Part shown: positions 37,407 to 45,317 of the stretch, piece after piece
Numbering within the stretch: the first letter of the stretch is position 1
Layout of the letters: the number at the start of each line of letters is the position of its first letter
DNA from: Paracoccus denitrificans
Lineage (GTDB): Bacteria > Pseudomonadota > Alphaproteobacteria > Rhodobacterales > Rhodobacteraceae
Reading direction: 5' to 3'
Length of the DNA: 64,000 nucleotides
Assembly (NCBI RefSeq): GCF_900100045.1
Contig: NZ_FNEA01000021.1
Span: forward strand, 21,496 to 85,495
Position numbers and translations under genes: made by a program
Notes under the pieces: generated by a model
The model's database searches: none
Told to the model about the DNA's origin: nothing
What the model saw: the letters and a program-made list of their open reading frames with translations, nothing else

Positions 37407-38132
37407 CTATTGATAGCTTCGCACCAGCGCGGCCGCAATCATGCCCCAACCGTCAACCACGACAAAGAATGCCAGCTTGAAGGGCAGGGCCACCACGACC
37501 GGGGGCACCATCATCATGCCCATCGACATCAGCACGGCCGAAACCACCAGGTCGATGATGAGAAAAGGCAGCGCGACCAGGAAGCCGATTTCGAAGGCGC
37601 GCTGAATCTCGCTGATCATGAAGGCGGGGATCAGCACGGAAAGCCGGTCGGGCGCTGCCTCGGGGTCGGGGGCGATCTCGGCAAGCGTGGCCAGCATTTC
37701 GGGATCGGTGCGATGCTCCATGAAGCCGCGAAAGGGCACGATGCCGCGCTCGAACGCCTGCTCGACCGTGATCCGGCCGTCGCGCAACGGTGCGCCGGCG
37801 ACGTCCCAGGCTTCGGTCAGCACCGGGTTCATCACGAACCAGGTCAGGAACATGGCCAGGCTGACGATCAGCATGTTCGGCGGCGACTGCTGCAGCCCCA
37901 GGGATTGGCGCAGGATCGAAAGCACCGTCACGATGAAGGGAAAGCAGGTCACCATGATGGCGATGCCCGGCGCCAGCGACAGCGCCGTCATCACTGCCAG
38001 AAGCGTGATCGCATGCCGGCCGACGCCGCCTGCGACCGCATCGAGGCCCGCCGCGTCGATCAGCGGCAGATCCTGGGCCGACCCGGGCTGGGGCAGCAGC
38101 AGCACCGCAAGGACAAGGACGAGCCTGATCAC
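37407..38132 (-). CDS. fliP: Flagellar export gate protein FliP
   Basis: A 241-residue integral membrane protein of the flagellar type III export gate (FliPQR). It has a cleavable signal (ending GSAQ) and the FliP signature PFIVTVLSILRQSLGLQQSPPN, then FMISEIQRAFEIGF and PFLIIDLVVSAVLMSMGMMM. It starts with GTG inside the fliN stop (GTGA); the longer frame with an ATG at 38165 overlaps fliN and is less likely. Last gene of the leftward fliF-fliH-fliN-fliP operon. No fliQ follows here. Confidence 0.93.
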   Translation of the reverse strand: MIRLVLVLAVLLLPQPGSAQDLPLIDAAGLDAVAGGVGRHAITLLAVMTALSLAPGIAIMVTCFPFIVTVLSILRQSLGLQQSPPNMLIVSLAMFLTWFVMNPVLTEAWDVAGAPLRDGRITVEQAFERGIVPFRGFMEHRTDPEMLATLAEIAPDPEAAPDRLSVLIPAFMISEIQRAFEIGFLVALPFLIIDLVVSAVLMSMGMMMVPPVVVALPFKLAFFVVVDGWGMIAAALVRSYQ

Positions 38133-38392
38133 GATGCGCCGGCCGGGCCAAGGATGCGGACGCAAAGCCGGTTGTCGGTTTCGTCGCCCGAGACGAGTTC
38201 GCCGCGGGCGATGACCTTGTCGCCGACGCAGATCTCGACGCCGTCCGACATGTCCTGGTCCAGCGTCAGGATGTCGTCGGGCCGCAGGCGCGAAAGCTCG
38301 GCAACGGTAAGTTGCGTTCCGCCCAGCCGGATGGTGATTTCCACCTGGATCTGGTCGGTTGCGATCAGGCTTGCAAGATCGTCCATGATCAT
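38129..38392 (-). CDS. fliN: Flagellar C-ring/switch protein FliN
   Basis: An 87-residue SpoA-domain protein. The sequence QVEITIRLGGTQLTVAELSR, then ILTLDQ and DKVIARGELV, is the FliN/FliM surface-presentation fold. FliN forms the lower C-ring with FliM and docks the export ATPase complex. The ATG at 38392 overlaps the fliH stop by four bases. It is near the minimum size for FliN. Confidence 0.88.
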   Translation of the reverse strand: MIMDDLASLIATDQIQVEITIRLGGTQLTVAELSRLRPDDILTLDQDMSDGVEICVGDKVIARGELVSGDETDNRLCVRILGPAGAS

Positions 38393-38949
38393 TCCCCGGT
38401 CTTGATGTCGTCGATGATGGTTTTCAGCTCGGTGGCGGCGCGCGAAGGATCGAAGATGATCGCACCATGGCCGGCGACCAGCTCGACCATGTCCTGGCCC
38501 GCCCGAAGGCTTTCGATCCGCACATGGGGGAACAGCCCGCTGCCAAGGCAATCCGCCACGTCCGCGTGCAGGTCTTCGGGACATCGGACGATCAATGTCC
38601 GATCCGGCGCATGTTCGACGATCCGCGCCATCTCCTCGGCCAGTGAAAGCCGCAACCGCTCCTTTTCCGAGCAAGGGCCGAGCACATCCACGATGGCGTG
38701 CAGGATCGGCACCAGCGCGTTGCGGATATCCCCGCGCAGCGCGGCTTCAGCTTCGTGCCCGGCCTGCATGTTCTGGCGGAGATCGTCCAAGGCCCGGGTC
38801 AACGCATCCAGGCTGGCCTCGCGGCCTTCGGTCAGGCCCTTCTCGTAGCCGTGCTGAAAAGCTTCCTCTCGCCCGGTCGCCGCAGCCAGCTGCGCGTCGC
38901 CCACGGCGCCAAAGGAAAACGAATCGAGGCGAAGCGCGGCGGGTCTCAT
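38389..38949 (-). CDS. fliH: FliH-like flagellar export ATPase regulator
   Basis: A 186-residue soluble protein. A Glu/Gln-rich helix (residues 25-65) contains the GYEKGLTEGRE pattern typical of FliH glycine repeats, and the C-terminal domain resembles the V-ATPase E-subunit-like FliH end. FliH binds FliI and delivers it to FliN. The fliI ATPase gene is not in the window. It overlaps both fliF and fliN by four bases, which supports the assignment. Confidence 0.75.
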   Translation of the reverse strand: MRPAALRLDSFSFGAVGDAQLAAATGREEAFQHGYEKGLTEGREASLDALTRALDDLRQNMQAGHEAEAALRGDIRNALVPILHAIVDVLGPCSEKERLRLSLAEEMARIVEHAPDRTLIVRCPEDLHADVADCLGSGLFPHVRIESLRAGQDMVELVAGHGAIIFDPSRAATELKTIIDDIKTGE

Positions 38950-40526
38950 ACGGCGTCCTCACGCTTCTCGATCCAGCCTGACAGGATTTGCAGGCTTTCG
39001 TCCTTGCGCGATTTCATCAGCTCCTTGAGCCGCCCCACCGGATCGCTGCCGTCCGTCCCCGCGGGCGCGAAGTCGATCTCGGGAACGACATTGGCAACGG
39101 CGGGGGCCGGGGCGCCCTCGGTCCTGGCACCCGCAAGAGCCGGCGGCCGTTCCGGGCGATCCAGCATGGCCTGGCCCGGACTGCCCGCAGGTTTCGACCT
39201 CAACAGCGGGCGCAACAGGAATGCCGCCAGTGCCAGTGCGAAAAACCCGACCAGGGCGATGCGGATCAGCCCGTTCAGGTCCAGCCTCGACAGGAAACCG
39301 CCGGCGCTGGCCAGCGTGCCTGCCTGGGAAAGCGAGGCGAAGGGCAGCGATTTCACCGTAATCGCGTCGCCCCGCCCTTCGTCGAAGCCCACGGCCGAGG
39401 CGACCAGTTCTCGGATCGCCTGAAGCTCGGTCTCTTCGCGCGGCACCAGCGTGGCTTCGCCGTTGGCCTCTGTCCGGGCGACCCCGTTCACCAGCACGGC
39501 CACGGTCAGGCGCCGGGTGGCGCCGGGCTGGCGCGTCACCTCGCGCGTGATCTTGCTGACCTCGAAGTTCGAGCGCTGGCGGGTCTCCGACCGCGAGGAT
39601 CGGCTTTGATCCCCGGCACTGTCCTGGCCCTCGGGCAGGTTCGAGGCGGCGGTGACCGCGCCCTGTTGCGCATTGCTGCTTTGATCGGCGCTTTCCTCGC
39701 TTTCCTGCGAGATCAGCGCCCTTTCCTGCGGGTCGAAACGCTGCTCGGTCAGCAGTTCGGATTCGTTGACCACGTCCAGATGCAACTCGACGATGGCATT
39801 GCCGTGGCCGACATGTGCGGCCAGGATGCGCTCGACATTGCGTTTCATCTCGGCCTCGCGATCCTCGCCGTCGAAATCCTCGCCCGAGGAAATCACGCCG
39901 CGTTCGCTGTCGATCACCGCGACCCGATCCGCCGTCATGCCCGGCACGCCAGAGGAGACAAGGAACTTCAATGCTTTCGCCTGATTGCGACTGATCGGCG
40001 TGCCGTCGGTCGTCAGCGTGACCGAAGCGGTCGCCTCGGCCTCGCGCCGATAGCCGCGGCCCTGCGGCACGGCCAGATGCACGCGCGCCGCCTTGACGTT
40101 CGGCAAGGCCAGGATGGTGCGCGCCAATTCGCCTTCCTTGGCACGCCAATAGGCGGCATCGAACATCTGCGAGGTGGTGCCGAAGCCCGACATGCCGTCG
40201 AGAATCTCGTAGCCTGAGCCGCCGGCCGAGGGCAGCCCCTCGCCGGCCAGCGTCATGCGCAATTCGTCCCGGCGGCTTTCCGCGACCCAGATGGAATCGC
40301 CCCGGATCTCATAGGGGACGCCGGATTTTTCGACCGCGGCCATCACCGCGCCGGACTGCTGCGGATCGAGCCCGGAATAGAGCAGCGCCATGCCGGGCCG
40401 GCTGGCCATCCAGGACAATCCCGCAATGGCGGCAAATGTGAACAGGAAGGCCGCCGCCAGCATGGCCCTCTGCTTCGTGCTTCTGTCGCGCCAGTAGTCC
40501 TGCAGTTTCAGCAAAACCGCCCCCAT
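38946..40526 (-). CDS. fliF: Flagellar MS-ring protein FliF
   Basis: A 526-residue protein with two membrane helices (about residues 22-44 and 425-445). Between them are the ring-building motifs: ALLYSGLDPQQSGAVMAAVE, ARVHLAVP and SSGVPGMTADRVAVID, followed by a variable loop rich in Ser and Gln. The short C-terminal tail after the second helix (LKELMKSRKDESLQILSGWI) binds FliG. FliF forms the inner-membrane ring that starts basal-body assembly. First gene of the leftward operon. Confidence 0.93.
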   Translation of the reverse strand: MGAVLLKLQDYWRDRSTKQRAMLAAAFLFTFAAIAGLSWMASRPGMALLYSGLDPQQSGAVMAAVEKSGVPYEIRGDSIWVAESRRDELRMTLAGEGLPSAGGSGYEILDGMSGFGTTSQMFDAAYWRAKEGELARTILALPNVKAARVHLAVPQGRGYRREAEATASVTLTTDGTPISRNQAKALKFLVSSGVPGMTADRVAVIDSERGVISSGEDFDGEDREAEMKRNVERILAAHVGHGNAIVELHLDVVNESELLTEQRFDPQERALISQESEESADQSSNAQQGAVTAASNLPEGQDSAGDQSRSSRSETRQRSNFEVSKITREVTRQPGATRRLTVAVLVNGVARTEANGEATLVPREETELQAIRELVASAVGFDEGRGDAITVKSLPFASLSQAGTLASAGGFLSRLDLNGLIRIALVGFFALALAAFLLRPLLRSKPAGSPGQAMLDRPERPPALAGARTEGAPAPAVANVVPEIDFAPAGTDGSDPVGRLKELMKSRKDESLQILSGWIEKREDAV

Positions 40527-40628
40527 CGAATCGCCGTGATCCTTGTCGCGACCTTGATGGCACGGGGGCGATTAAGAATTGGTTAGCCCGCGAGTGATAT
40601 CCAGGCCCTGGACGGATGGAGAATCACC

Positions 40629-41111
40629 ATGACCGATGTCGCCGACATCAACGCGGAAGGAAAACCAGGCGGAGGAATCGGCCGCATCCTGTTGCCGCTG
40701 GGCCTGGCCCTTGCCTTGGGTGGGGCCGGCTTTGCCTCGACCTGGCTGGGATTCTGGTCGCCCATGTCGCTTTTCTCGGCGAAGGAGCAGGTCGCCCAGG
40801 CCGAGGCCGCGCCGTCCCTTGCCTTCGTCGATATCCCCCAGATCGTGCTGACGCTGGCCGGACCCCGGGCGCGAACCCTGGTGATGACGGTCAAGATCGA
40901 GACCGACCAGGGCCACCGTGCCGAGGTCGAACACCTGATTCCGCGCCTGCTGGACAGTTTCAACGGCTTTCTTGCCGATATCGACGGCACGGCCTTCGAG
41001 AAACGCGGGATATTGGACATCGTCCGGGACGAGCTGGCAACGCGCGCCGTCTTTGTCCTGGGCAGGGAGGCATTCACCGATGTCCTTATCACGGAGTTCA
41101 GGGTCCAATGA
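40629..41111 (+). CDS. fliL: Flagellar basal-body protein FliL
   Basis: A 160-residue protein with one N-terminal membrane helix (about residues 20-42) and a periplasmic stomatin-like domain (FVDIPQIVLTLAGP, then TVKIETDQGHRAEVEHLIPR). FliL surrounds the stator units and supports torque. First gene of the rightward cluster, divergent from fliF across 102 bp; no clear sigma-54 or sigma-28 site was found there by eye. Confidence 0.9.
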   Translation: MTDVADINAEGKPGGGIGRILLPLGLALALGGAGFASTWLGFWSPMSLFSAKEQVAQAEAAPSLAFVDIPQIVLTLAGPRARTLVMTVKIETDQGHRAEVEHLIPRLLDSFNGFLADIDGTAFEKRGILDIVRDELATRAVFVLGREAFTDVLITEFRVQ

Positions 41112-41455
41112 CGATCGCGCAGCTTTTACAGGTGGTCCTGATCGCCTTTACCATCGGGCTGTCGGGATTTTGCTTCATGCTGGCACGTCGGCTGCGCAAG
41201 CTGAACGACCTGGAAACCGGACTGGGCGGCGCTATCGCCGTCATGACCAGCGAAATTGGCCGGCTGGAGAAATCCATCCTGCTGGCCAAGGCCGAGGCCA
41301 CTGCCGCAACCCAGGCGCTTGCCGACGAGATCGAGCGTGCCAAGCAGGAGCGCGCATTCTGGATGTTGCAGCAGAAGTTCGCCGAGGCTGGCCCATCGCG
41401 GCCCGCCCGCTTGCAGCGCCGCCGCCGTCGCGAAGGAACGGTGGCCAATGCGTAA
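41108..41455 (+). CDS. Small flagellar-cluster membrane protein, DUF6468-like
   Basis: A 115-residue protein with one N-terminal membrane helix, then a coiled-coil (residues 35-95) and a very basic tail (RLQRRRRRREG). Its place between fliL and motE, with four- and eight-base overlaps, matches a protein of unknown function kept in alphaproteobacterial flagellar operons. One may infer a role near the stator. No enzymatic motif is seen. Confidence 0.6.
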   Translation: MTIAQLLQVVLIAFTIGLSGFCFMLARRLRKLNDLETGLGGAIAVMTSEIGRLEKSILLAKAEATAATQALADEIERAKQERAFWMLQQKFAEAGPSRPARLQRRRRREGTVANA

Positions 41456-41990
41456 GCCGATCCTGTCGATCCTGGGCGGCGTGATGATCCTGGCCGCGGC
41501 CGGCCAGGCGGTGATGCTGATGGACGGGCTGTCGCGACTGTCGGCGAATGCCGAGCCTTCGGAATTGATGGCGGGCTGCACCGACGTTCCCGAAGCTGTT
41601 GCCCTGGCCGAGACGCTGCGCGAGCGCGCCCTGCGCCTCGACCGCTACATGCAGGAGATCGAGCGGCGGAAGGCCGAAATTGCCGCTGCCGAAAAGCGGC
41701 TGACCGAGAGGTTGGTCGAACTGCGCAAGCTGAAGCAGCGGATCGTCCAGGGCAACCAGGGCCAGAGCCAGGCGCAGACCGAGGATATCGCGCGGCTGAT
41801 CGCGGTCTATGACCAGATGAAGCCCGAACAGGCGGCCATGGTCCTGTCGAACCTGCCGCCGGATTTTGCCGCGCAGATCCTTGCCCGCGTTCAGCCCGAA
41901 ACGGGTGCCCGGATCATGGCCTCGGTCGAGCCGGGCCATGCCGCGATCCTGACGTCATACATGGGCGCCCTACGGGCCGCCGGGAAATAG
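41448..41990 (+). CDS. motE: MotE-like protein, periplasmic stator chaperone candidate
   Basis: A 180-residue protein with a signal or anchor helix (residues 5-27), a coiled-coil with ERRKAEIAAAEKRLTERLVE, and a C-terminal MgtE-N-like domain (YDQMKPEQAAMVLSNLPPDF, then AQILARVQPETGARIM). This arrangement matches MotE, which in Sinorhizobium protects the stator protein MotC. No motC gene is in the window. It ends eight bases before motA. Confidence 0.75.
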   Translation: MRKPILSILGGVMILAAAGQAVMLMDGLSRLSANAEPSELMAGCTDVPEAVALAETLRERALRLDRYMQEIERRKAEIAAAEKRLTERLVELRKLKQRIVQGNQGQSQAQTEDIARLIAVYDQMKPEQAAMVLSNLPPDFAAQILARVQPETGARIMASVEPGHAAILTSYMGALRAAGK

Positions 41991-41998
41991 GTGAATAC

Positions 41999-42445
41999 AT
42001 GTTCGGCATGATCGGCATCGTCGTGACCTTCGCGATGGTCTTCGGTGGATACATCCTGGCAGGCGGAAAGCTGGGGGTCATCCTGCACTCGCTGCCCTTC
42101 GAAATGATGATGATCGGCGGGGCGGCCGTCGGCTCGTTCCTGCTGTCGAACGAGACGGCGGTCATCAAGCAGGCGCTGGGGGGCATCGGCCGCTCGCTCA
42201 AGGGGCCGCGCTGGCACGAATCCGACGTGCAGGACGTGCTTTGCCTGCTGTTCCAGCTGCTGCGGATCGCACGCGCCAGCCCGGTCGAACTGGAAGAGCA
42301 TATCGAGAAGCCCGAATCGTCGTCGATCTTCCAGGCTTACCCCCGGATTCTGGCCGATGAGCATGTCGTGACGCTGATCGCCGACACGCTGCGCTCGGCC
42401 AGCCTGAACTACGACGATCCCTATCAGGTGGCAGATTTTGCATGA
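41999..42445 (+). pseudogene. motA: motA, 5' half, interrupted by the integrated element
   Basis: The first 144 codons of the flagellar stator gene motA. Residues 1-24 are the first membrane helix and MIGGAAVGSFLLS the second, followed by the cytoplasmic loop. The frame matches MotA up to DDPYQV, then runs into the inserted element and ends after four foreign residues (ADFA). Helices 3 and 4, which form the ion path with MotB, are on the other fragment at 52978-53420, so this piece cannot make a working stator. Joining both at the repeated CCTATCAGGT gives a continuous 288-codon gene. Confidence 0.9.
42420..42429 (+). other. Left attachment site (attL core)
   Basis: CCTATCAGGT is identical to 52975-52984 at the other end of the element. 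Similarity extends to GnAGA just to the right. The bases encode the P-Y-Q-V part of MotA, so recombination between the two copies rebuilds motA exactly. Confidence 0.85.
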
Positions 42446-42509
42446 TTTTCACGCTTATTCATACGGTTAATGGACTGTGTCCCGGCCTCTGGGGTGGCGT
42501 GTCCCATTT

Positions 42510-43517
42510 TCACACCTCCCCCATAACCAGGCGGACGATCTGTTCACGGTCAGCGGCGCGGGTGTATCGCTCCACTTCTTTCAGCGTCAGATGCCCAGCC
42601 ATCGCGGCAATCTGATGGACGGTTTTGCCATTCTCGGCCCAGTAGACGCAGAAGGCTTTCCGCAGGCCGTGCAGCCTCGCTTTCATCCCCGCCGCCACCG
42701 CTGCCTCCTCAAAACGCTGCCCGAGGCTCTGCGGCTGGTATGGCTTGCGCCACTTCGACAGGATGAAGGTTGGCGAAATGTCCGGCGTCCGGGCGATGAC
42801 GGCCCGCAGTTCCGGGGTGATCGGCACATAGCTGGGCACGCCGGTTTTCACCCGGTTGAAGATCAGCACGTTGCCCTTGATGTTGTGCCGGCCGATCACG
42901 GCCAAGTCGGCCCGCGCCGCGCCGGTATATAGGCCGAGGTCGAATATCAGCCGTTCAACCGTCCCTACCTCCCATCGCTTGATAAACGCCGCGATATCGT
43001 CCGCGTCCGCAGTTGGCAGTTCGTTCGACATGGGCCGGTCAAGCTCAATGCCGATCATCGGGTTGCGGGTGATGAAGCCGAGGCGCTTCACATGCTCGAA
43101 CACGGGCCTAAGCGCCTTGAAGTCATTGACAGCCCCATGCCCGCCCTTGGCGTAAAGCGCGTTCTCGATATCGCGCGGAGTGATGGCAGAGAGCGGGCGA
43201 TTGCCTTGGGCGCGCACATAACGCTTGAGGATGGCTTGCCGGGCTTTCCGGGTGCCTTCACTGTATTCGTTCAGCCACTTCCAGTTGCCGGACGTGTAAA
43301 GGTCAACCGCCCAAGCGAACGTTCCGCTCTTGGGCGTGGCGGTCTCTGGCGGGCGATGCTCCCACCGCGCATGTTCGGCGCAGTAGGCCGCGAACACTCG
43401 GGGGTCGGTGGGGTGCAGGCCATGCACCCCAAGCGAGATTTCCTTGTCACCCCGGCGATAGGTGTGGAACCAGCGCCCCCGGCGCAGTTTCGAGCGGAGA
43501 TAGGGAACGGTCTTCAT
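42510..43517 (-). CDS. int: Tyrosine recombinase (integrase)
   Basis: A 335-residue phage-type integrase. The catalytic set is visible: Arg in YTGAARADLAV, Lys in RVKTGVPSY, His-x-x-Arg in LHGLRKAF, His in AGHLTLKEV, and the nucleophile Tyr in VERYTRAAD. The N-terminus is an arm-binding domain and the middle a SAM-like core-binding domain. The stop is 80 bp from the attL core, the usual position for an integrase next to its site. It overlaps the upstream small gene by four bases and is the last of a five-gene leftward operon, so its expression follows the regulators at 44188-44470. Confidence 0.93.
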   Translation of the reverse strand: MKTVPYLRSKLRRGRWFHTYRRGDKEISLGVHGLHPTDPRVFAAYCAEHARWEHRPPETATPKSGTFAWAVDLYTSGNWKWLNEYSEGTRKARQAILKRYVRAQGNRPLSAITPRDIENALYAKGGHGAVNDFKALRPVFEHVKRLGFITRNPMIGIELDRPMSNELPTADADDIAAFIKRWEVGTVERLIFDLGLYTGAARADLAVIGRHNIKGNVLIFNRVKTGVPSYVPITPELRAVIARTPDISPTFILSKWRKPYQPQSLGQRFEEAAVAAGMKARLHGLRKAFCVYWAENGKTVHQIAAMAGHLTLKEVERYTRAADREQIVRLVMGEV

Positions 43518-43705
43518 ACGCCCTCCGCAGAGAACGGCTTGTTGTCCCAGTTGCTGGCATGCTTGCGGGCCTCGGGATACTCGAAGGTGACGCCCTCCGG
43601 CCCTACCCGCGCGATCCGAGCGCCGGGATGGAGCGAAGCAACGACCTTATGCGCCTCCTGTATCTGGCGCTCGGTTGGCATGGAAGGGGCCGAAGGACGG
43701 GACAT
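43514..43705 (-). CDS. Small protein of unknown function upstream of integrase
   Basis: A 63-residue soluble protein, partly acidic, with an aromatic HASNWDNKPF end. No known family is recognised. It overlaps the integrase by four bases (ATGA) and is two bases from the gene before it, so it is translated with them. A role as an excision factor is possible from position but there is no helix-turn-helix that can be named. Confidence 0.6.
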   Translation of the reverse strand: MSRPSAPSMPTERQIQEAHKVVASLHPGARIARVGPEGVTFEYPEARKHASNWDNKPFSAEGV

Positions 43706-43707
43706 CG

Positions 43708-43941
43708 TTAAACCTCGCCCCGCACCAAGCTCGGCTGGCGCGACACCTTGGCTAGACTGTCACTATCCAAAGCAATTTGTAGGTCACGCGCCATTTTGAT
43801 GACTTGAGCCGCGGCCTCGGATGCGGCCAAGCTTTCGCCAAGGCCAGCGTCAAGCAGGTTCTCAACAGCTGTCGCGCAGTATTGCAACGACAACGCAAGG
43901 GATTGCTGGTCGGCAAGATAGGCTTTGAGCGAGGAGTTCAT
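43708..43941 (-). CDS. Small protein of unknown function in the integrase operon
   Basis: A 77-residue, mostly helical protein rich in Ala and Leu. The start at 43941 overlaps the stop of the next gene upstream (ATGA), which supports it against a longer frame from 44001. No family recognised. Confidence 0.6.
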   Translation of the reverse strand: MNSSLKAYLADQQSLALSLQYCATAVENLLDAGLGESLAASEAAAQVIKMARDLQIALDSDSLAKVSRQPSLVRGEV

Positions 43942-44165
43942 AGGCCGACCCTCCGCTCCAAGTCGAGCGTTGCCTCGACCAGCATATCGGACAGCATCCA
44001 CGCGGGATGCTTGTTGCTGTTGAGGTCATTCGCCTCGATCACCGTTTGCAGGGCCTGCGCCAGCGCGCGCACTTCACTTGCCGCCCGATAGGTGGCCTCG
44101 CAACTCTGTTCATCAGTCAGCCCGCAAGGGGGATTGATTTCCATTTGGGTTTGCGCCATTTTCAT
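43938..44165 (-). CDS. Small protein of unknown function in the integrase operon
   Basis: A 75-residue helical protein with a QTVIEANDLNSNKHPAWMLS stretch. AAAGGA precedes the start region. It follows the ribbon-helix-helix gene by 22 bp and overlaps the next gene by four bases. No family recognised. Confidence 0.6.
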   Translation of the reverse strand: MKMAQTQMEINPPCGLTDEQSCEATYRAASEVRALAQALQTVIEANDLNSNKHPAWMLSDMLVEATLDLERRVGL

Positions 44166-44187
44166 GGTCGAGATCCTTTTTCACCGA

Positions 44188-44382
44188 TTAGGATTGTATG
44201 AGACCGTCAGGGTGGCCGCCCTGGCGGTCTTGTTCGTTTTCGGCGATGGCCTTGCGCAGATGGAAGATAATCTCTGCGTTCATTGAACGCTCGTTCTCGG
44301 CCGCCATTGCCTTGATCCGATCCCGCACCCCATCGGGAAAGCGGAGCATAAACTTATCTTGAAATGCCCTGTTTTGCTTCAT
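44188..44382 (-). CDS. Arc-like ribbon-helix-helix DNA-binding protein (leftward)
   Basis: A 64-residue Arc/MetJ-type regulator. DKFMLRFPDGVRDRIKAMAA is the beta strand and first helix, and ERSMNAEIIFHLRKAI is the second helix, the pattern of phage Arc and Mnt repressors. GAGGGT precedes the ATG. It heads the integrase operon and is divergent from a second, similar regulator. Their shared promoter region holds three copies of a 13-bp palindrome, so cross-repression of the two operons is likely. Confidence 0.85.
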   Translation of the reverse strand: MKQNRAFQDKFMLRFPDGVRDRIKAMAAENERSMNAEIIFHLRKAIAENEQDRQGGHPDGLIQS

Positions 44383-44397
44383 TACACCCTCACACGC

Positions 44398-44470
44398 TGC
44401 CCTTAGGACATAAATGACTATGCCCTAAGGGCAGTAGTTGCGTCAACACGATATTTATGCCCTAAGGGCA
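44398..44470. promoter_or_regulatory. Divergent promoter region with three palindromic operators
   Basis: TGCCCTAAGGGCA occurs at 44421-44433 and 44458-44470, and a one-mismatch copy TGCCCTTAGGACA at 44398-44410. A leftward promoter fits here: TTGACG (44446-44441) and CATAGT (44422-44417), 18 bp apart, with the middle operator filling the spacer. The right-hand operator ends two bases before the ATG of the rightward regulator and would also cover its ribosome-binding site. Binding by the ribbon-helix-helix proteins is inferred. Confidence 0.7.
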
Positions 44471-44472
44471 CC

Positions 44473-44748
44473 ATGGTAGAAGATCAGAATCGCACATGGG
44501 TTGACCGTTACATGCTCCGCCTCCCAGACGGGATGCGGGATCGGATCAAGGCTGCAGCCGAAGAGAACAGCCGCAGCATGAATGCGGAAATTGTCTGGCG
44601 GCTTGAGCAGAGCTTTCTGGCTGACAGTTTTGCGCGGACGGGTAAAAGCGGAAGCAGCCATGAAGATGTGGACGATCTGGCCAACCAACTCCTGGAACAG
44701 TTCGTCGGCATGTTGATCAACAAAGGGTGGAAACCTCCAAACAAGTAG
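44473..44748 (+). CDS. Arc-like ribbon-helix-helix DNA-binding protein (rightward)
   Basis: A 91-residue regulator. DRYMLRLPDGMRDRIKAAAE and SRSMNAEIVWRLEQSF are nearly the same as in its divergent neighbour, so the two are paralogues. The extra C-terminal 40 residues (VDDLANQLLEQFVGMLI) form an amphipathic helix that may add a dimer or partner contact. Start is immediately after an operator copy. Two competing paralogues facing each other resemble a phage-type decision switch. Confidence 0.83.
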   Translation: MVEDQNRTWVDRYMLRLPDGMRDRIKAAAEENSRSMNAEIVWRLEQSFLADSFARTGKSGSSHEDVDDLANQLLEQFVGMLINKGWKPPNK

Positions 44749-44811
44749 CTTGCTCATGCTGCGATCTCATGGCCCTGACATGTTGGCATCGACATAAGCG
44801 AGGAAAGAATT

Positions 44812-45036
44812 GTGAAGAAAGCGGACGCCGAAGCCGGGATTCGTCACCTTTGCTGGGAATTCGCCGAACAGAACAGAGGCGCCATGGACGGAACCGGCAA
44901 CCCCTCGTTCGGAGACTTCCTGCGATGGGTGCGCGAGAACCACCCCTCTTATCTCGACTTTCGCACAACAGGCAGCGTGTCTGACACAGTGGAGTGGTGG
45001 TGGGCACAAGAGTTCAAGCAGACTTGGCGGTATTGA
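44812..45036 (+). CDS. Small acidic protein of unknown function
   Basis: A 74-residue protein rich in Trp and Phe (GDFLRWVRENHPSYLDFR, EWWWAQEFKQTW). It starts with GTG after GCGAGGAA. No family recognised. It follows the rightward regulator by 63 bp and probably shares its transcript; the DNA around it is less GC-rich than the flagellar genes, as expected for acquired DNA. Confidence 0.55.
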   Translation: MKKADAEAGIRHLCWEFAEQNRGAMDGTGNPSFGDFLRWVRENHPSYLDFRTTGSVSDTVEWWWAQEFKQTWRY

Positions 45037-45059
45037 CCTGAACAGTGGCACGCCTGATT

Positions 45060-45317
45060 CTATACAACCCGATCCATCACCGGCACCGCCCAGTTAGCCG
45101 AGCACCGTTCCGCCTCGATGATGGCTTGCTCATAGCTCGTGCCATCCCACAGCACCGCTTGCCCGCCGTCATCCTCGATCAGCATCACGAGGAACCGCGG
45201 TGGGCAGATCATCGGCACCCCGAGCGCCGCAAGCCGGTTCTGCCGCGCGCGCAACCCGCGATCCGTCGCGCCGACGATCTCGATCCGGTCGCGGGCCGCG
45301 ATTATGCTGTCAGCCAT
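45060..45317 (-). CDS. Small protein at the end of the head-gene operon
   Basis: An 85-residue protein, MADSIIAARDRIEIVGATDR at the start and WDGTSYEQAIIEAE near the end, soluble, mixed alpha/beta. The ATG at 45317 overlaps the stop of the zinc-module gene. Last gene of the leftward structural operon. No family recognised. Confidence 0.6.
   Translation of the reverse strand: MADSIIAARDRIEIVGATDRGLRARQNRLAALGVPMICPPRFLVMLIEDDGGQAVLWDGTSYEQAIIEAERCSANWAVPVMDRVV

Noticed and set aside
40527..40628. Sigma-54 promoter between fliF and fliL (TGGCAC near 40558)
   Set aside because: The -12 GC dinucleotide is missing at the required spacing on either strand.
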